This document shows, in pieces, positions 39,597 to 49,581 of a stretch of DNA of 64,000 bases; position 1 is the stretch's first letter, and each line of letters begins with the position of its first letter. The DNA is taken from NCBI RefSeq assembly GCF_028864635.1, contig NZ_CP104850.1:2486001-2550000 (forward strand), read 5' to 3'. The notes beneath the pieces were generated by a model. The model saw only the letters and a list, made by a program, of their open reading frames with translations. It did no database searches and was not told the origin of the DNA. This stretch comes from Cloacibacterium sp. TD35 (GTDB lineage Bacteria; Bacteroidota; Bacteroidia; Flavobacteriales; Weeksellaceae). Position numbers and translations under genes: made by a program.

Positions 39597-39685
39597 CTCT
39601 TTTTGATTAAAATTCTGAGACAAAATTGAGCGTTAAAAATCTTTAAAACAATAGTATTCAAAGGGCTTGGGCTAAATAAGAATAG

Positions 39686-39742
39686 TTTGGATTAATCTGG
39701 ATTCTCTAAAGATTAAAAAAGAATATTTTGGACTAATCTGGA
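39686..39742. repeat. paired 16-bp motif upstream of the adhesin-like gene
   Basis: TTTGGATTAATCTGGA and TTTGGACTAATCTGGA occur 41 bases apart (starts at 39686 and 39727), about 90-145 bases upstream of the VGINT-type gene. Their spacing near four helical turns suggests a regulator or relaxosome protein that binds the same face twice. Confidence 0.5.
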
Positions 39743-39985
39743 AAATTAAATCCTATTTTAATGAAATAAAAAAAAATTCCGAAAGTTTATTTCTTCTTGT
39801 AGGAAGGGCAAAAGCATCTCTGTTTTTACTTTCTCAAAGTAGCGAAATTGATATTTTAGAAAATTAAAAATATTTTCAACGTAATGAAGCATATACATTG
39901 CATTTTCTAAATTCTTTTTTTTAATTATGCAGAATTATTATTTTTACTCAAATTTCATCTTTATTAAAAATGAAAATTTTAATTT

Positions 39986-40225
39986 ATGAATTATAAACTT
40001 GAACTCAACAAACAAGGAGTTGTTCCTAATATTATTTTTCACAACATTATATTTGATTTTTTCAAAGTTAATATTGTAGAAAGATATCCTAAATCTATGG
40101 CTTCAACTCTGTCTCCAGATTTTGTTATATTCAAAGTTAGAACTTTAAATGATGAAATTATAAATACCAAAAAAGGAAATGGTCGAGTAAAATTAAAAGG
40201 AGATACTTTACTTACTTACAAATAA
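39986..40225 (+). CDS. possible small protein, hypothetical
   Basis: This 79-codon frame (MNYKLELNKQGVV...) is the only plausible coding frame in the 39.6-41.1 kb spacer. It has no recognisable domain or strong start signal. It may be a real small gene, a remnant or chance. Confidence 0.3.
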   Translation: MNYKLELNKQGVVPNIIFHNIIFDFFKVNIVERYPKSMASTLSPDFVIFKVRTLNDEIINTKKGNGRVKLKGDTLLTYK

Positions 40226-40441
40226 ATAATAAAGGTGTTAAATTCTTATGAATACCAAAATAAAATCATCAATAGAGAAACTGCCAAACAAAAATTTGTT
40301 GATTTTATTTTAGGCCTAGTAGTTTCTAACTACAAAATTAATTGATGTTTATTTTTTAGTCATTAACGAAAAAATACCGTTTTTTATTTGCTATTATATC
40401 TAGCTCTATTTTAACAAAAAACAAGTTCCGCAGTTTTTTCC

Positions 40442-40528
40442 CCTTTTTGTAAAAAAAGGCAAGAGAGTCTTTGGACTCAAAACTTGAAAAGTTTGTGGGT
40501 ACAAAGACACATCTTGCCAAACAAAAGG
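40442..40528. repeat. nested inverted repeat (structured RNA or origin candidate)
   Basis: Four paired arms nest around one centre: CCTTTTTGT/ACAAAAGG, GGCAAGA/TCTTGCC (40458 and 40512), GTCTTTG/CAAAGAC (40467 and 40502) and AAACTT/AAGTTT. This forms one long imperfect hairpin of about 85 bases. Such structures occur in transfer origins, attachment sites and structured small RNAs. Confidence 0.6.
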
Positions 40529-40680
40529 TCATAATTTTCAGAGCCCTAAAAATATTTCTATAATATTGATAATTAGATGTTTTAGAGATTTATTGCTTTG
40601 AAAGAAAAAATTTTGAGTAAAATATTTTGAGCCTGCGTATTTTTTACTCAGGTACTTTAATAAACCATACAGAAGTTATG

Positions 40681-40900
40681 CAGGTTCTTGTAATAACTGA
40701 ATATAATTTATACAGGTTTAGCAGTAGAATGTTCTTTTTTACACAGGGTTAATTTTGATAGAATGTTTGCTACATTTTTACAAAAGTATAAGCAGAAGGT
40801 GTGTAAAAATCACACAGGTTCTTGTTGTAGCTAAATATAATTTATTTAGGTTTAGGAATAGAATATGTCTTTTTTATGCAGAGTGAAGTTTGATACAGTT
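40681..40900. repeat. degenerate direct repeat pair
   Basis: The 85-base unit starting CAGGTTCTTG at 40681 recurs at 40815 at about three-quarters identity (ATATAATTTAT, AGGTTTAG, AGAAT and CTTTTTTA are kept). A shorter possible third copy, TTATGCAGGTTTTGTAAG, lies near 41072. The origin is unknown. Confidence 0.55.
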
Positions 40901-41128
40901 CTCCATAACATCTTTACGCAAGTAACTGTCTGTTTGTAAGTTTAATACTCAGTTACAGCAAAAATCTGTGTCTTTTTGTGCGGGTTGAGTAATGAAAAAT
41001 ACTTATTTATAAATAGGTGAAATGATAACTTGTATAGAATTTACTTTTATTTTTATTATAGTTGGGTAAATTTTATGCAGGTTTTGTAAGCGGATTTTAC
41101 TTTGATTTGTAATGATAATTAATTCCTA

Positions 41129-42454
41129 TTATGATTGATACCCCAATAATTTTCTAATTTGATAGAAAAAACGCTCAATTAATCTTAAATCTTGGGTTAC
41201 AATTTCAGCATTTCCTTTTAGTTCTTTATCAAAAGGAAGATTTTTATTATATGAAGTTTTAAGACCATTTGGAAGAAGAACATCTACATAATAATTACCT
41301 TTTTCATCTGGTGTAAGAGAAATATTTTGAACTCTACCTTCTACAATACCAAATTCTTGGTATCGGTAATTATCTAGTTTTATTAATACTTTTTGTCCTG
41401 AAATTACTTTTCCAGAATTTACAGATGGAATAGACATTCTGCCTACTAAAGCTTCTTTATTTGTTGGTAAAATAGATAGTACTGCTTCATCTGTTTTTAC
41501 AAATTGGTTTTCTCCCAAAAATTGCTGAAAACTCACCGTTCCATTTGTAGAAGAAATAATCAAATAGTTTTGTTCCCATTGCTTCAAAGATTTTCTCAAT
41601 TGTTCAAAAAGTTGTAGGGTCTGAGAAGAATAATTGATTTTATCCTTTTCAGAATTTATTGCTACACCACTTTTTGTTTTATTTAAATTATTAAGAGACT
41701 CTTCTAATTGAGAAATTGAAAGCATTATACTTTTTACATTTTGTTGGGCTTGAAGATATTTTATTCTTTCATTTTCCAATTCCATCTTAGCAATTACTCC
41801 TTGATTAAAGAGTTGTTGAGAACGTTCATAATTTTTCTTGGTTAAATCAAATTTAGCATTTTCTAAATTCAATTGTTGTTGTAATGTGGCAATTCTTCCT
41901 CTACTTTCTGATAGGCTTTGGCTAGTTGCAATATCTTCTGGAGCATAAGGCTTTAGTCTTGAAAACAACCTTTCATCCTGAAAAGCTTTTGCAAAAGAAT
42001 TGTAATCACTTTGTAAATCTCCTAATTTATATTTTGAAGTTTCACTTAATGGAAAATTTAATATTTGATTGGGTGAAATAGAATCAACAATTTTTTTGAG
42101 TTTTAATACATCATTATAGTTGGCAGTTGATTGTAAAATCATTAAAACATCACCTTTTTTAACTTCTTGATGATCTTTAATAAATATTTTTTCAATTTTA
42201 GAATTTGTCCTTGTCAACAGCTTTTCAGGCGGATTTTGGGAGGTTACTATAATTGGAGCTGGTACAAATTCTGGATATTTAATGAAATAACTCATCAGCA
42301 ATATCATTAGTAAAATAATAAATATAATTGTATTCCCCCAACGAATCATCCAATGTGGTGGTCTCGTAAGAATGTCTTGAACACTTTCTGAACGAAGTTC
42401 TATATTATCTAATATGTCTTTTTTAGCTTCCAAGTTCCAACTGATTTTTAACAA
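41129..42454 (-). CDS. HlyD-family membrane fusion protein for peptide export
   Basis: This 441-residue protein has one N-terminal membrane helix (about 41-61), a lipoyl-like hairpin (IFIKDHQEVKKGDVLMIL), long coiled coils (about 185-250) and a C-terminal beta-barrel domain. It is the periplasmic adaptor for the C39-ABC exporter encoded immediately upstream. No ATG lies early in the frame, so the start is probably TTG, at 42454 (overlapping the ABC gene by 32 bases) or at 42433. It is the last gene of the system 1 operon. Confidence 0.8.
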   Translation of the reverse strand: MLKISWNLEAKKDILDNIELRSESVQDILTRPPHWMIRWGNTIIFIILLMILLMSYFIKYPEFVPAPIIVTSQNPPEKLLTRTNSKIEKIFIKDHQEVKKGDVLMILQSTANYNDVLKLKKIVDSISPNQILNFPLSETSKYKLGDLQSDYNSFAKAFQDERLFSRLKPYAPEDIATSQSLSESRGRIATLQQQLNLENAKFDLTKKNYERSQQLFNQGVIAKMELENERIKYLQAQQNVKSIMLSISQLEESLNNLNKTKSGVAINSEKDKINYSSQTLQLFEQLRKSLKQWEQNYLIISSTNGTVSFQQFLGENQFVKTDEAVLSILPTNKEALVGRMSIPSVNSGKVISGQKVLIKLDNYRYQEFGIVEGRVQNISLTPDEKGNYYVDVLLPNGLKTSYNKNLPFDKELKGNAEIVTQDLRLIERFFYQIRKLLGYQS

Positions 42455-44618
42455 GTCTATAATATTCTCCTTTTTTAGCCACTAATTCTGTATGAGTTCC
42501 TTCTTCTACTACTTTTCCTTTATCCAATACAATAATTTTATCTGCATGTTTTACGGTTGAAAGACGATGAGCAATCACTATAGCTGTTTTCCCTTTAAAG
42601 AATTGCTCTAAATTTTCCATAATGATTCTTTCATTATTGGCATCTAAAGCAGAAGTAGCTTCATCAAAAAAAATATATTCTGGAGATTTATATACTGCTC
42701 GAGCAATGAAAAGTCTTTGTTTTTGTCCACCACTTATTCCGATTCCTTCATTACCTATTTTAGTGTTATAACTTAACGGTAATTCTTCAATAAAATCTTT
42801 GATGTTTGCAATTTCCACTGCTTTTCTAAGTTTTTGTTTATCAATGTAATCTTCCCCGACAGCAATATTTTCAGCTATTGTGTCATTGAAAACATAACCA
42901 TCTTGCATAACAACACCACAATGTTCTCGCCAAAATCTAGGAGAAATGTTTTTGATATTGGTGTTTCCTATTTTTATTTCGCCTTTATTAGGCTCATAAA
43001 ATTTCATTAATAATTTGAGTAGAGTAGTTTTACCACTTCCACTAGCTCCCACGATTGCTGTGGTTTTTTGATGAGGAATTGTGAGGTTTAAATTTTCAAA
43101 AACAAATTGGTCAGAACCAATATATCTAAAAGAAACATTTTCGATTTCAATATCTTTTTTAGGGATTTCAGAAGCATAATGTTCCTCAGTATTTTCTTCA
43201 TCTTCTTTATCGTGAATTTCTGCAAGCCTTTCCAAAGAGATAGATGCATCTTGATATTGTCTAATGAAATCTATTAATTGCATTAAAGGACTATTTAATT
43301 GCCCAATAATGTATTGTACCGAAAGCATCATCCCCAGAGTAAGATTACCACTTAAAACCAATTTTGCTGAAAGAAAACTCACTAAAATGTCTTTCATTTG
43401 GTTGATAAAGTTTCCTCCAGCTGATTGCCATTGTTCCAAAGAAAGTGATTTGATTCTTAACTTAAATAATTTAACTTGTAGAAACTCCCAGCCCCAGCGT
43501 TTTTGCTTTTCGGCATTATGCATCTTGATTTCCTGCATTCCGTTGACTAGTTCAATCACTTTGCTTTGTTCTTGTGAAACCTGAGAAAACCTTTTGTAAT
43601 CTAATTCTCTTCTTTTTTTGAGGAAAAATGAAATCCAACCTACGTAAGCGACAGCGCCTACTAAATATATGAGAAAAAGACGATAGTCATAAAATAAAAG
43701 GACGATGTTGTAGACTACTAAATTGACCAGTGAGAATAATGTGTTGAGTGAAGAGTTGGTAAGAAGTTGTTCAATTCTATGATGATCATTGATGCGTTGC
43801 ATGATATCACCCGTCATTCTTGTATCAAAAAAACTGATGGGAAGTTTCATAAGTTTGATGAAAAAATCGGAGATAATAGAAATATTTATTCTCGTAGAAA
43901 GATGAAGTAAGATCCAACTTCTTATTAACTCAATACCCATTCTACCCAAAAATAACATTACTTGAGCCAAAAGTACCAAATAAATAAAATTTAGATCTTG
44001 GTTCTGAATCCCTACATCCACAATACTTTGAGTGAGGAAGGGAAGAATGAGCGATAATAAACTTCCTGCAAATAAACCAATAGTAAGTTGAAAAACAAAT
44101 GATTTATATTTTAGTAGATACTTGGACAGAAAAGAAAAGCTGGCTTTACTTTCTTCTTCTTCAAACTCGTTTTGGTAGAATTCTGGTGTTGTTTCTATAA
44201 GTAACGCAATACCTTCTTCGGTAGTTTCATTTGCATTATTACCAATCCAGTGTCTTATAAACTCTTCTCTTCTATAAGATATTAAACCATAACTTGGATC
44301 CGAAACGTAAACTTTTTCTGATTTATCAATCTTATAAACAACTACAAAATGATTCTTATTCCAATGTACTATACAAGGTAATGGTACTTCTTCTGTTAAA
44401 GTATCAAAATCTATTTGAACTCCTAAACTTCTAAACCCTAGACTCTCAGCAGCATCACTTAACCCCAGTAAAGAACTCCCTTGTCTTGTGGTCTCACTAA
44501 TGTTACGAATCTTTTGCAGAAGTATAGATTTACCATAAAATTTGCTTACAATACGTAAGCAAGTAGGGCCACAATCTTTTGCATCAGGTTGCCTATAAAA
44601 AGGAAATTTATTTAACAT
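42423..44618 (-). CDS. C39-peptidase ABC exporter for GG-leader peptides
   Basis: This 731-residue protein has three modules. The N-terminal C39 cysteine peptidase has C16 (QPDAKDCGPTC), H90 and D107. A six-helix membrane domain lies at about 170-440, and the ABC domain has Walker A GASGSGKT (524-531), signature ISGGQ (628-632) and Walker B FFDEA. It cuts leaders after the double Gly and exports the core. The four FTCC-type precursors and the Cys-free precursor all end their leaders in GG and are candidate substrates. The gene overlaps the LanB-C gene upstream by 7 bases. Confidence 0.88.
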   Translation of the reverse strand: MLNKFPFYRQPDAKDCGPTCLRIVSKFYGKSILLQKIRNISETTRQGSSLLGLSDAAESLGFRSLGVQIDFDTLTEEVPLPCIVHWNKNHFVVVYKIDKSEKVYVSDPSYGLISYRREEFIRHWIGNNANETTEEGIALLIETTPEFYQNEFEEEESKASFSFLSKYLLKYKSFVFQLTIGLFAGSLLSLILPFLTQSIVDVGIQNQDLNFIYLVLLAQVMLFLGRMGIELIRSWILLHLSTRINISIISDFFIKLMKLPISFFDTRMTGDIMQRINDHHRIEQLLTNSSLNTLFSLVNLVVYNIVLLFYDYRLFLIYLVGAVAYVGWISFFLKKRRELDYKRFSQVSQEQSKVIELVNGMQEIKMHNAEKQKRWGWEFLQVKLFKLRIKSLSLEQWQSAGGNFINQMKDILVSFLSAKLVLSGNLTLGMMLSVQYIIGQLNSPLMQLIDFIRQYQDASISLERLAEIHDKEDEENTEEHYASEIPKKDIEIENVSFRYIGSDQFVFENLNLTIPHQKTTAIVGASGSGKTTLLKLLMKFYEPNKGEIKIGNTNIKNISPRFWREHCGVVMQDGYVFNDTIAENIAVGEDYIDKQKLRKAVEIANIKDFIEELPLSYNTKIGNEGIGISGGQKQRLFIARAVYKSPEYIFFDEATSALDANNERIIMENLEQFFKGKTAIVIAHRLSTVKHADKIIVLDKGKVVEEGTHTELVAKKGEYYRLVKNQLELGS

Positions 44619-45472
44619 TGGTTTTTTCTCTCAATTGCCATTTTAGACTTATAATAGCGACATAAAAAATCATAACAAACCATTTCATGTATTCTATTTT
44701 TTGATTTAAAAACACGATTCATAGTCATGTGAATATGGCTAGAAATAAAGCTGTTTAAAGGAACTTCTAATAATTTATTAAAATTTGAAAAAACAGGTTC
44801 ATTGGAAATATTAATGTTTCTACTATAAATTATTTTATATAAATCCTTGTTCTCATTTTTTTCTTCTATAGCATTTTCTATCAGTGTTCTATTCTTCCTG
44901 TATTTGTCACTTAAATTAGAATTTAGAATTTTTGATGTACCTATTTCATTTTTAAAAGATGTACTTAAAATCTCCATTAAATTAATTTTTTCAACCAACT
45001 CGTATTTAAATAAGTCTAAAAAAGAATCAATAGATTTTAATGCAAAAAGCCACCTTAAATTTTCATCTTTAAAATTGTATAAAAATTTTGATACCATTAA
45101 TGTGTCGTAATAAAAAACTTTCTCTGAAAACTCCATTGTATTTAATCCATACCTCTCAATTTCTCTATTATAAGTATCAATTTGTACCTTCCAGATAATA
45201 AATTCCTCAATTAATGGACTTAACAAACCATGCATAGCGACTAATATACTACCTAAATTTTTTATATCACAATTAAATCTGATTCTTAAATGAAATTTTG
45301 GATCATTATATCGAATAAAAAACCAATGATTAATTATTTTTTTTTCTATCATTTCATTTGCAAAACTAAAAATGGTATTATTAAGTATATCATCAGCTGA
45401 TTTTGTACCTACATATATTTTATAATAAATCCATTCACCACCTATAATATTATAAACATTTAATCTTTTCAT
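44612..45472 (-). CDS. LanB elimination domain protein, system 1
   Basis: This 286-residue protein starts with GGEWIYYKIYVG and has HWFFIRYNDPKFHLRIRF, the signature of the C-terminal SpaB-type domain of lantibiotic dehydratases, which removes glutamate from glutamylated Ser/Thr to give dehydroamino acids. Here it is a separate protein, a split LanB as in other Bacteroidota lanthipeptide systems. It overlaps the partner gene by 4 bases and matches the 52673-53524 paralog. Confidence 0.82.
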   Translation of the reverse strand: MKRLNVYNIIGGEWIYYKIYVGTKSADDILNNTIFSFANEMIEKKIINHWFFIRYNDPKFHLRIRFNCDIKNLGSILVAMHGLLSPLIEEFIIWKVQIDTYNREIERYGLNTMEFSEKVFYYDTLMVSKFLYNFKDENLRWLFALKSIDSFLDLFKYELVEKINLMEILSTSFKNEIGTSKILNSNLSDKYRKNRTLIENAIEEKNENKDLYKIIYSRNINISNEPVFSNFNKLLEVPLNSFISSHIHMTMNRVFKSKNRIHEMVCYDFLCRYYKSKMAIERKNQC

Positions 45473-47712
45473 TTTTTATCATTGATTTTTGTAAATGTCA
45501 TAATTACTTCATTTGTAAAATGATTTCCTTTTTTATCTTTTACTATTGAATCTTTGCTTAGGAATATAAACTCATTTAGTTTAATAAATAATCGGTTTTT
45601 AATTACATCAACAAACATCTTTACATAACTTATATTATTTGTATTTATCAAAAGTTCATTATCACCATCTGATAAAAGGATATAATCTGGTAAATTAAAT
45701 TTCGATTTCAATTTTTCTATTTCGTATTTTAAATCAACTATATTTTTTGAATTAATTAGTGATTTATAATCATCAGCTTCTAAAATCCATGTAGCATATG
45801 ATAAAATAACATTATTGTACTCTATTCTTGGTATAAATTTATATAAATTTTCAAAAACACTTAAATCAAAGAAAACCCCAGTTAAATTATTTACTGACTG
45901 CGACTGCAAATCGCATAAAAAGTTATAGATAGGTAGAGAATTAGAATTAGAGTAATTATGTGCATTGGTTAATTTAGGTATAATTTCTTTGTTATATAAC
46001 TTAGATTTTAAAAAAATCTTATTATTTTTAATTGACACCGTAATATCGTCCAAAGAAATTTGATTCTCTTTTGGCTTTAATGATCTAGCTAGATAGGGAA
46101 TTTCAAAACTTCTTAAATCTGGTCTTGAAAGAATATTTCCAACTCTAGCCTCAGGTAAATGAACAATTTCTGCTATTATTTTATCACTATTATTCTCAAT
46201 GCTTATTATTTCATTTACATATTCATGAATTTTTTGATCCGCATGACAAAACCTAGCAAGCAAATTTGCTCCACTTCCTCCGCCCCCACCACTGAATTTA
46301 ATCTTGTGATTGTTTTCCTCTTTAATAATCTCTAACATGAAAGAAATTGTATCAGGTAATTCATCAATTGAGATGTCAGGTAAAAAAGAAAAATCACTGT
46401 CATCAATTTTAATTACTTGTTGATGTAGTTCAATACTTTTAATTATTTTCTTTTGGATTATTTTATCAATAGTTGACCATTTAATTTCTTGAGCATCTTT
46501 ATAATCAAAAGGTTGAGAAATAAACAGATCATCTATTAAAGGATTATCATCATTTGATTGAGAATTTTTGCCATATCCTATTCCTATTTCTGGGTCCAAA
46601 ACTTGTAAAATAGGTACTTCATGACCTTCATATCTTTCATAAAAGGATTCCTTAAAATTGTCTAAATTACTTTTATTTCTTTTTTTTCTAATTTTATTTA
46701 AAAAATAAATAGTGCTCAGCACTTCTTTAGTAATAATCCTATTAATTGTATTTTGTTCGTTTGATAACACTAAATCACATTGAAATAAATATTTTAAATC
46801 ATATTTATAGTCTTCTCTTTCTTGAATAATTTGACTTATGTCAATATATTCATTAATATCATTTCCAATGTTCAAGTCAATATTTTTTAATTTTTCCTCA
46901 ATGGTATTTATGAAATTTAAATATAAATTATTGGGGGCTCTTTCATTTAATATATTGCGTAATTGAGAAAAAAATTCCGTGCCAGTTACTGAAGGCTCTA
47001 ATTCACTGACTAATACTTGAGAGTCAATTAGCTCTTCAATAAATTCATATGCTGTTTCATTATCTATGTCCTTGTCAGTAATCAATGCTATAGCTTCTTC
47101 AATAAATAAACCATTCTTACTATTTTGGATGATTTTATCAAGATATTGAGATGCTTCTACAGCAACAATATCATAATGCCTATTATTTTTTTTATAATAA
47201 TATTCAATATATCTATATTTATCGTTTACCTTATAAAGACTTGAATTAGGAAAAAATTTAAGTTTCTTTTTTATATCATCATTTTTTAGCATTTCATAAG
47301 AAAGAAATACAACATAATTCATATCAAGTCTTGTGTGGCGCATATATTTTTGATTGTTACTCAGTAAAATATTAGTTAAATCTGAATACTCACCGACAGA
47401 ACACCCTGCAAATAATCCGTAAGGTGTGCAACGTGAACACATGCGAGAAATATATTTTAGTACGCTATTCTTTAAACGTTCTTTTTTATCTATACTTGTA
47501 ATTTCATCTTTTAGAAACTTTTCAATTTGAAAATATAATGTTGGAGAAGCCAAAAAAATACCTTCAATTATCTTTTTATCTTTTAAAATCTCTTTAAACT
47601 TTTCATCAGAAATTATATCTGGGGAAGATGATAAGTCAAAAAAATAATTAATTGGTAAAAGAGGGGTTCGTAATATATATTTGTTAGTAGGGATATATTT
47701 TTCCTTTTTCAT
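45469..47712 (-). CDS. LanB glutamylation domain protein, system 1
   Basis: This 747-residue protein matches the N-terminal part of class I lantibiotic dehydratases: RTPLLPINYF near the start, CTPYGLFAGCSVG (95-107) and LPEARVGNILSRPDLRSFE. It transfers glutamate from Glu-tRNA to Ser/Thr of the precursor before elimination. The elimination step is encoded by the next gene. It lies 10 bases after the LanC gene ends. Confidence 0.85.
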   Translation of the reverse strand: MKKEKYIPTNKYILRTPLLPINYFFDLSSSPDIISDEKFKEILKDKKIIEGIFLASPTLYFQIEKFLKDEITSIDKKERLKNSVLKYISRMCSRCTPYGLFAGCSVGEYSDLTNILLSNNQKYMRHTRLDMNYVVFLSYEMLKNDDIKKKLKFFPNSSLYKVNDKYRYIEYYYKKNNRHYDIVAVEASQYLDKIIQNSKNGLFIEEAIALITDKDIDNETAYEFIEELIDSQVLVSELEPSVTGTEFFSQLRNILNERAPNNLYLNFINTIEEKLKNIDLNIGNDINEYIDISQIIQEREDYKYDLKYLFQCDLVLSNEQNTINRIITKEVLSTIYFLNKIRKKRNKSNLDNFKESFYERYEGHEVPILQVLDPEIGIGYGKNSQSNDDNPLIDDLFISQPFDYKDAQEIKWSTIDKIIQKKIIKSIELHQQVIKIDDSDFSFLPDISIDELPDTISFMLEIIKEENNHKIKFSGGGGGSGANLLARFCHADQKIHEYVNEIISIENNSDKIIAEIVHLPEARVGNILSRPDLRSFEIPYLARSLKPKENQISLDDITVSIKNNKIFLKSKLYNKEIIPKLTNAHNYSNSNSLPIYNFLCDLQSQSVNNLTGVFFDLSVFENLYKFIPRIEYNNVILSYATWILEADDYKSLINSKNIVDLKYEIEKLKSKFNLPDYILLSDGDNELLINTNNISYVKMFVDVIKNRLFIKLNEFIFLSKDSIVKDKKGNHFTNEVIMTFTKINDKK

Positions 47713-47722
47713 AAATTTTGCT

Positions 47723-48970
47723 TTATTCTAATAAGAATATAGATTGCCAATTAAAATTAGATTTTTCTTTTAAAATATTATCTAATAAAAAAACACCTAT
47801 GCCAGTAATTCCGTCTAAGATCCCTATCGCTTGAACTAACTCTCCTTCTCCATTATATTTCATAAACCCAGCTAAACCATCATCATATTTAGCTTTTAAA
47901 AGGGTTTCTTTTGTAAATTTCACATAAAGATCTTCAAAATTTTTATCTTTAGTAATTTTATACCATTTACAATGATTGTACGCAACACTTGCTGTACCAT
48001 GACAAAATCCAGCATCATATCTATCTTTATTAATTAAAGCGGACTCAATATCATTTCTTTTTAATGTAGATAAAGCAATTTGATTTGACTTATCAATTAA
48101 GAAATCATCTTTTAACAAATTTCCAGCTTTATATAATGCGTAAGAAACAGATTGATCACCATAACACCATCCTAAATGAATGTTATAAAAAGCCGTTTTT
48201 TTATTTACTGCAATACTTGGAAATTTGCAAAAACTTTTATCATTATCGTTTTCAAATAATAATATTGTATTTGTACTTTCAATAAGCGCTTCACGAACTT
48301 TTAAATTCTGAGGGAATTTTTCTAAAAATTTTATTAAAATTAATATATAAGAAACATGTCCATGTGCTAAACCTAAGTTAGTTTTCTGAAAACTTTCAGA
48401 AATTTCAGTTACATCTCTCAGATCATAAGCATTTTGTCCGTCAGATATAATTATTTCAGAAATTTTTTCAAATAAAGAAACAATTTTGTTTTTTTCAGAA
48501 ATTTTTTCGAATCTTTCTAATGTATAATAGGCTATACCTAAAACACCATGTAGAAAATCAATCTGTTCAACCTTTTGTTTATGCTCTAAATTGTCAATAT
48601 AGGAAAGAAAATAATCTACTGTATCCAGCAATATCTCATCAATTATTAATAAATTATCCTCTAAATCTAAATTTTTAAAGTTACCAGTTTTTTCTAAAAT
48701 ATTTAGCATGAAACCAATACCTGAAACACCAGAGCTAAAAGTTGTTCCAATTTTTTGATCACTTTCATTTATATGTTCAAAAATATATTCAATTATTTTT
48801 TCAATATACTCTAAATATTTTTTTTCATCACTATATAAATAAAGCATATAATAAAATAAAGGAATTCCGCTTAAACCTGTCATTAATGAAATGTCACTTC
48901 TAAATGGTTGTTTTTTCCAATTTATATATATAGAATTTTCTATTTCATAAATTTTTTCTTCAATTTTCAT
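47723..48970 (-). CDS. LanC-like lanthipeptide cyclase
   Basis: The start is taken as ATG at 48970 (MKIEEKIYEIEN); the open frame upstream overlaps precursor 1. The 415-residue protein has the LanC zinc site: C269 in GWCYGDQ and C323-H324 in FCHGTA, with LAHGH (H203) as catalytic region. The double-toroid repeats GLSGIPLF and GIAYYTL fit. It would add Cys thiols to dehydroamino acids and form (methyl)lanthionine rings in the Cys-containing precursors. Confidence 0.88.
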   Translation of the reverse strand: MKIEEKIYEIENSIYINWKKQPFRSDISLMTGLSGIPLFYYMLYLYSDEKKYLEYIEKIIEYIFEHINESDQKIGTTFSSGVSGIGFMLNILEKTGNFKNLDLEDNLLIIDEILLDTVDYFLSYIDNLEHKQKVEQIDFLHGVLGIAYYTLERFEKISEKNKIVSLFEKISEIIISDGQNAYDLRDVTEISESFQKTNLGLAHGHVSYILILIKFLEKFPQNLKVREALIESTNTILLFENDNDKSFCKFPSIAVNKKTAFYNIHLGWCYGDQSVSYALYKAGNLLKDDFLIDKSNQIALSTLKRNDIESALINKDRYDAGFCHGTASVAYNHCKWYKITKDKNFEDLYVKFTKETLLKAKYDDGLAGFMKYNGEGELVQAIGILDGITGIGVFLLDNILKEKSNFNWQSIFLLE

Positions 48971-49068
48971 ACAATTAAAACAAAAGAAGTTGTCACAAAA
49001 GTCTATGACAATTTGAATAATGCTAAGATCATTTCTTTCGAGACAACTTCTTATTTGAAATAAAACAA

Positions 49069-49278
49069 TTAGTTTATTTGCTCTTGATAAGTTGGAGTCA
49101 TAGGATCTACTGGACAATTATTTGTTTTAGATGGTCCAGCACTACCACTAGTACACCAACAACAAGTAAAATCGTGCCATGTGCTACTATCTGAACCTCC
49201 TCCTTGAATTGAAGCAGATTGTTCTTTTGTAAGTTTTGTAATTTTCTCTTTGTTTAATGTTAGTTTTTTCTTTTTCAT
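49069..49278 (-). CDS. lanthipeptide precursor 1 (FTCCWCT core)
   Basis: The 69-residue peptide starts MKKKKLTLNKEK at 49278. The leader ends IQGG and the core has DFTCCWCTSG plus one more Cys in TNNCPVD. The open frame upstream of this ATG is out of line with the other precursors. It is next to lanC, so it is coupled to it. Processing is predicted at GG by the C39 peptidase. Confidence 0.85.
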   Translation of the reverse strand: MKKKKLTLNKEKITKLTKEQSASIQGGGSDSSTWHDFTCCWCTSGSAGPSKTNNCPVDPMTPTYQEQIN

Positions 49279-49304
49279 AAAATATAAATTTAATATTAAA
49301 ATGT

Positions 49305-49514
49305 TTATTCTATCTTTGTAATATCTTGTGATGTACATGTATTCCAAGAATCCTTAGTGTCATCACCAGTAGTACACCAACAACATGTAAAGCCATTATT
49401 TGTACTATACGCAGAACCTGTCGGTCGCTCGTTTCCACCTTGAATGATGGCAGATCGATCTTTTGTTAATTTGGTTACTTTCTCTTTGTTTAATGTTAAT
49501 TTTTTCTTTTTCAT
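49305..49514 (-). CDS. lanthipeptide precursor 2 (FTCCWCT core)
   Basis: The 69-residue peptide has the same leader (MKKKKLTLNKEKVTKL, IIQGG) and a core with NGFTCCWCTTGDD and a distal NTCTSQD. It has Thr/Ser in plenty for dehydration and four Cys residues. It sits 26 bases upstream of precursor 1. Confidence 0.85.
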   Translation of the reverse strand: MKKKKLTLNKEKVTKLTKDRSAIIQGGNERPTGSAYSTNNGFTCCWCTTGDDTKDSWNTCTSQDITKIE

Positions 49515-49581
49515 TATAAAAAATATTAAGGTTTAGTTAATTTTAATTATTTGACTTCTAATTGCTTTCAATTAATTTTTA

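Larger units (their letters stand above)
40226..41128. other. non-coding spacer with hairpins and degenerate repeats
   Basis: About 900 bases lie between the mob side of the element and the peptide cluster. They contain a nested inverted repeat (40442-40528) and at least two, perhaps three, degenerate copies of an 85-base repeat. No intact gene is visible. It could hold the element end, the transfer origin or a small RNA. Confidence 0.5.

Noticed and set aside
48971..49117. Longer LanC start at 49117
   Set aside because: It would overlap precursor 1 by 49 codons and adds a segment unlike LanC proteins. ATG at 48970 fits the family start.
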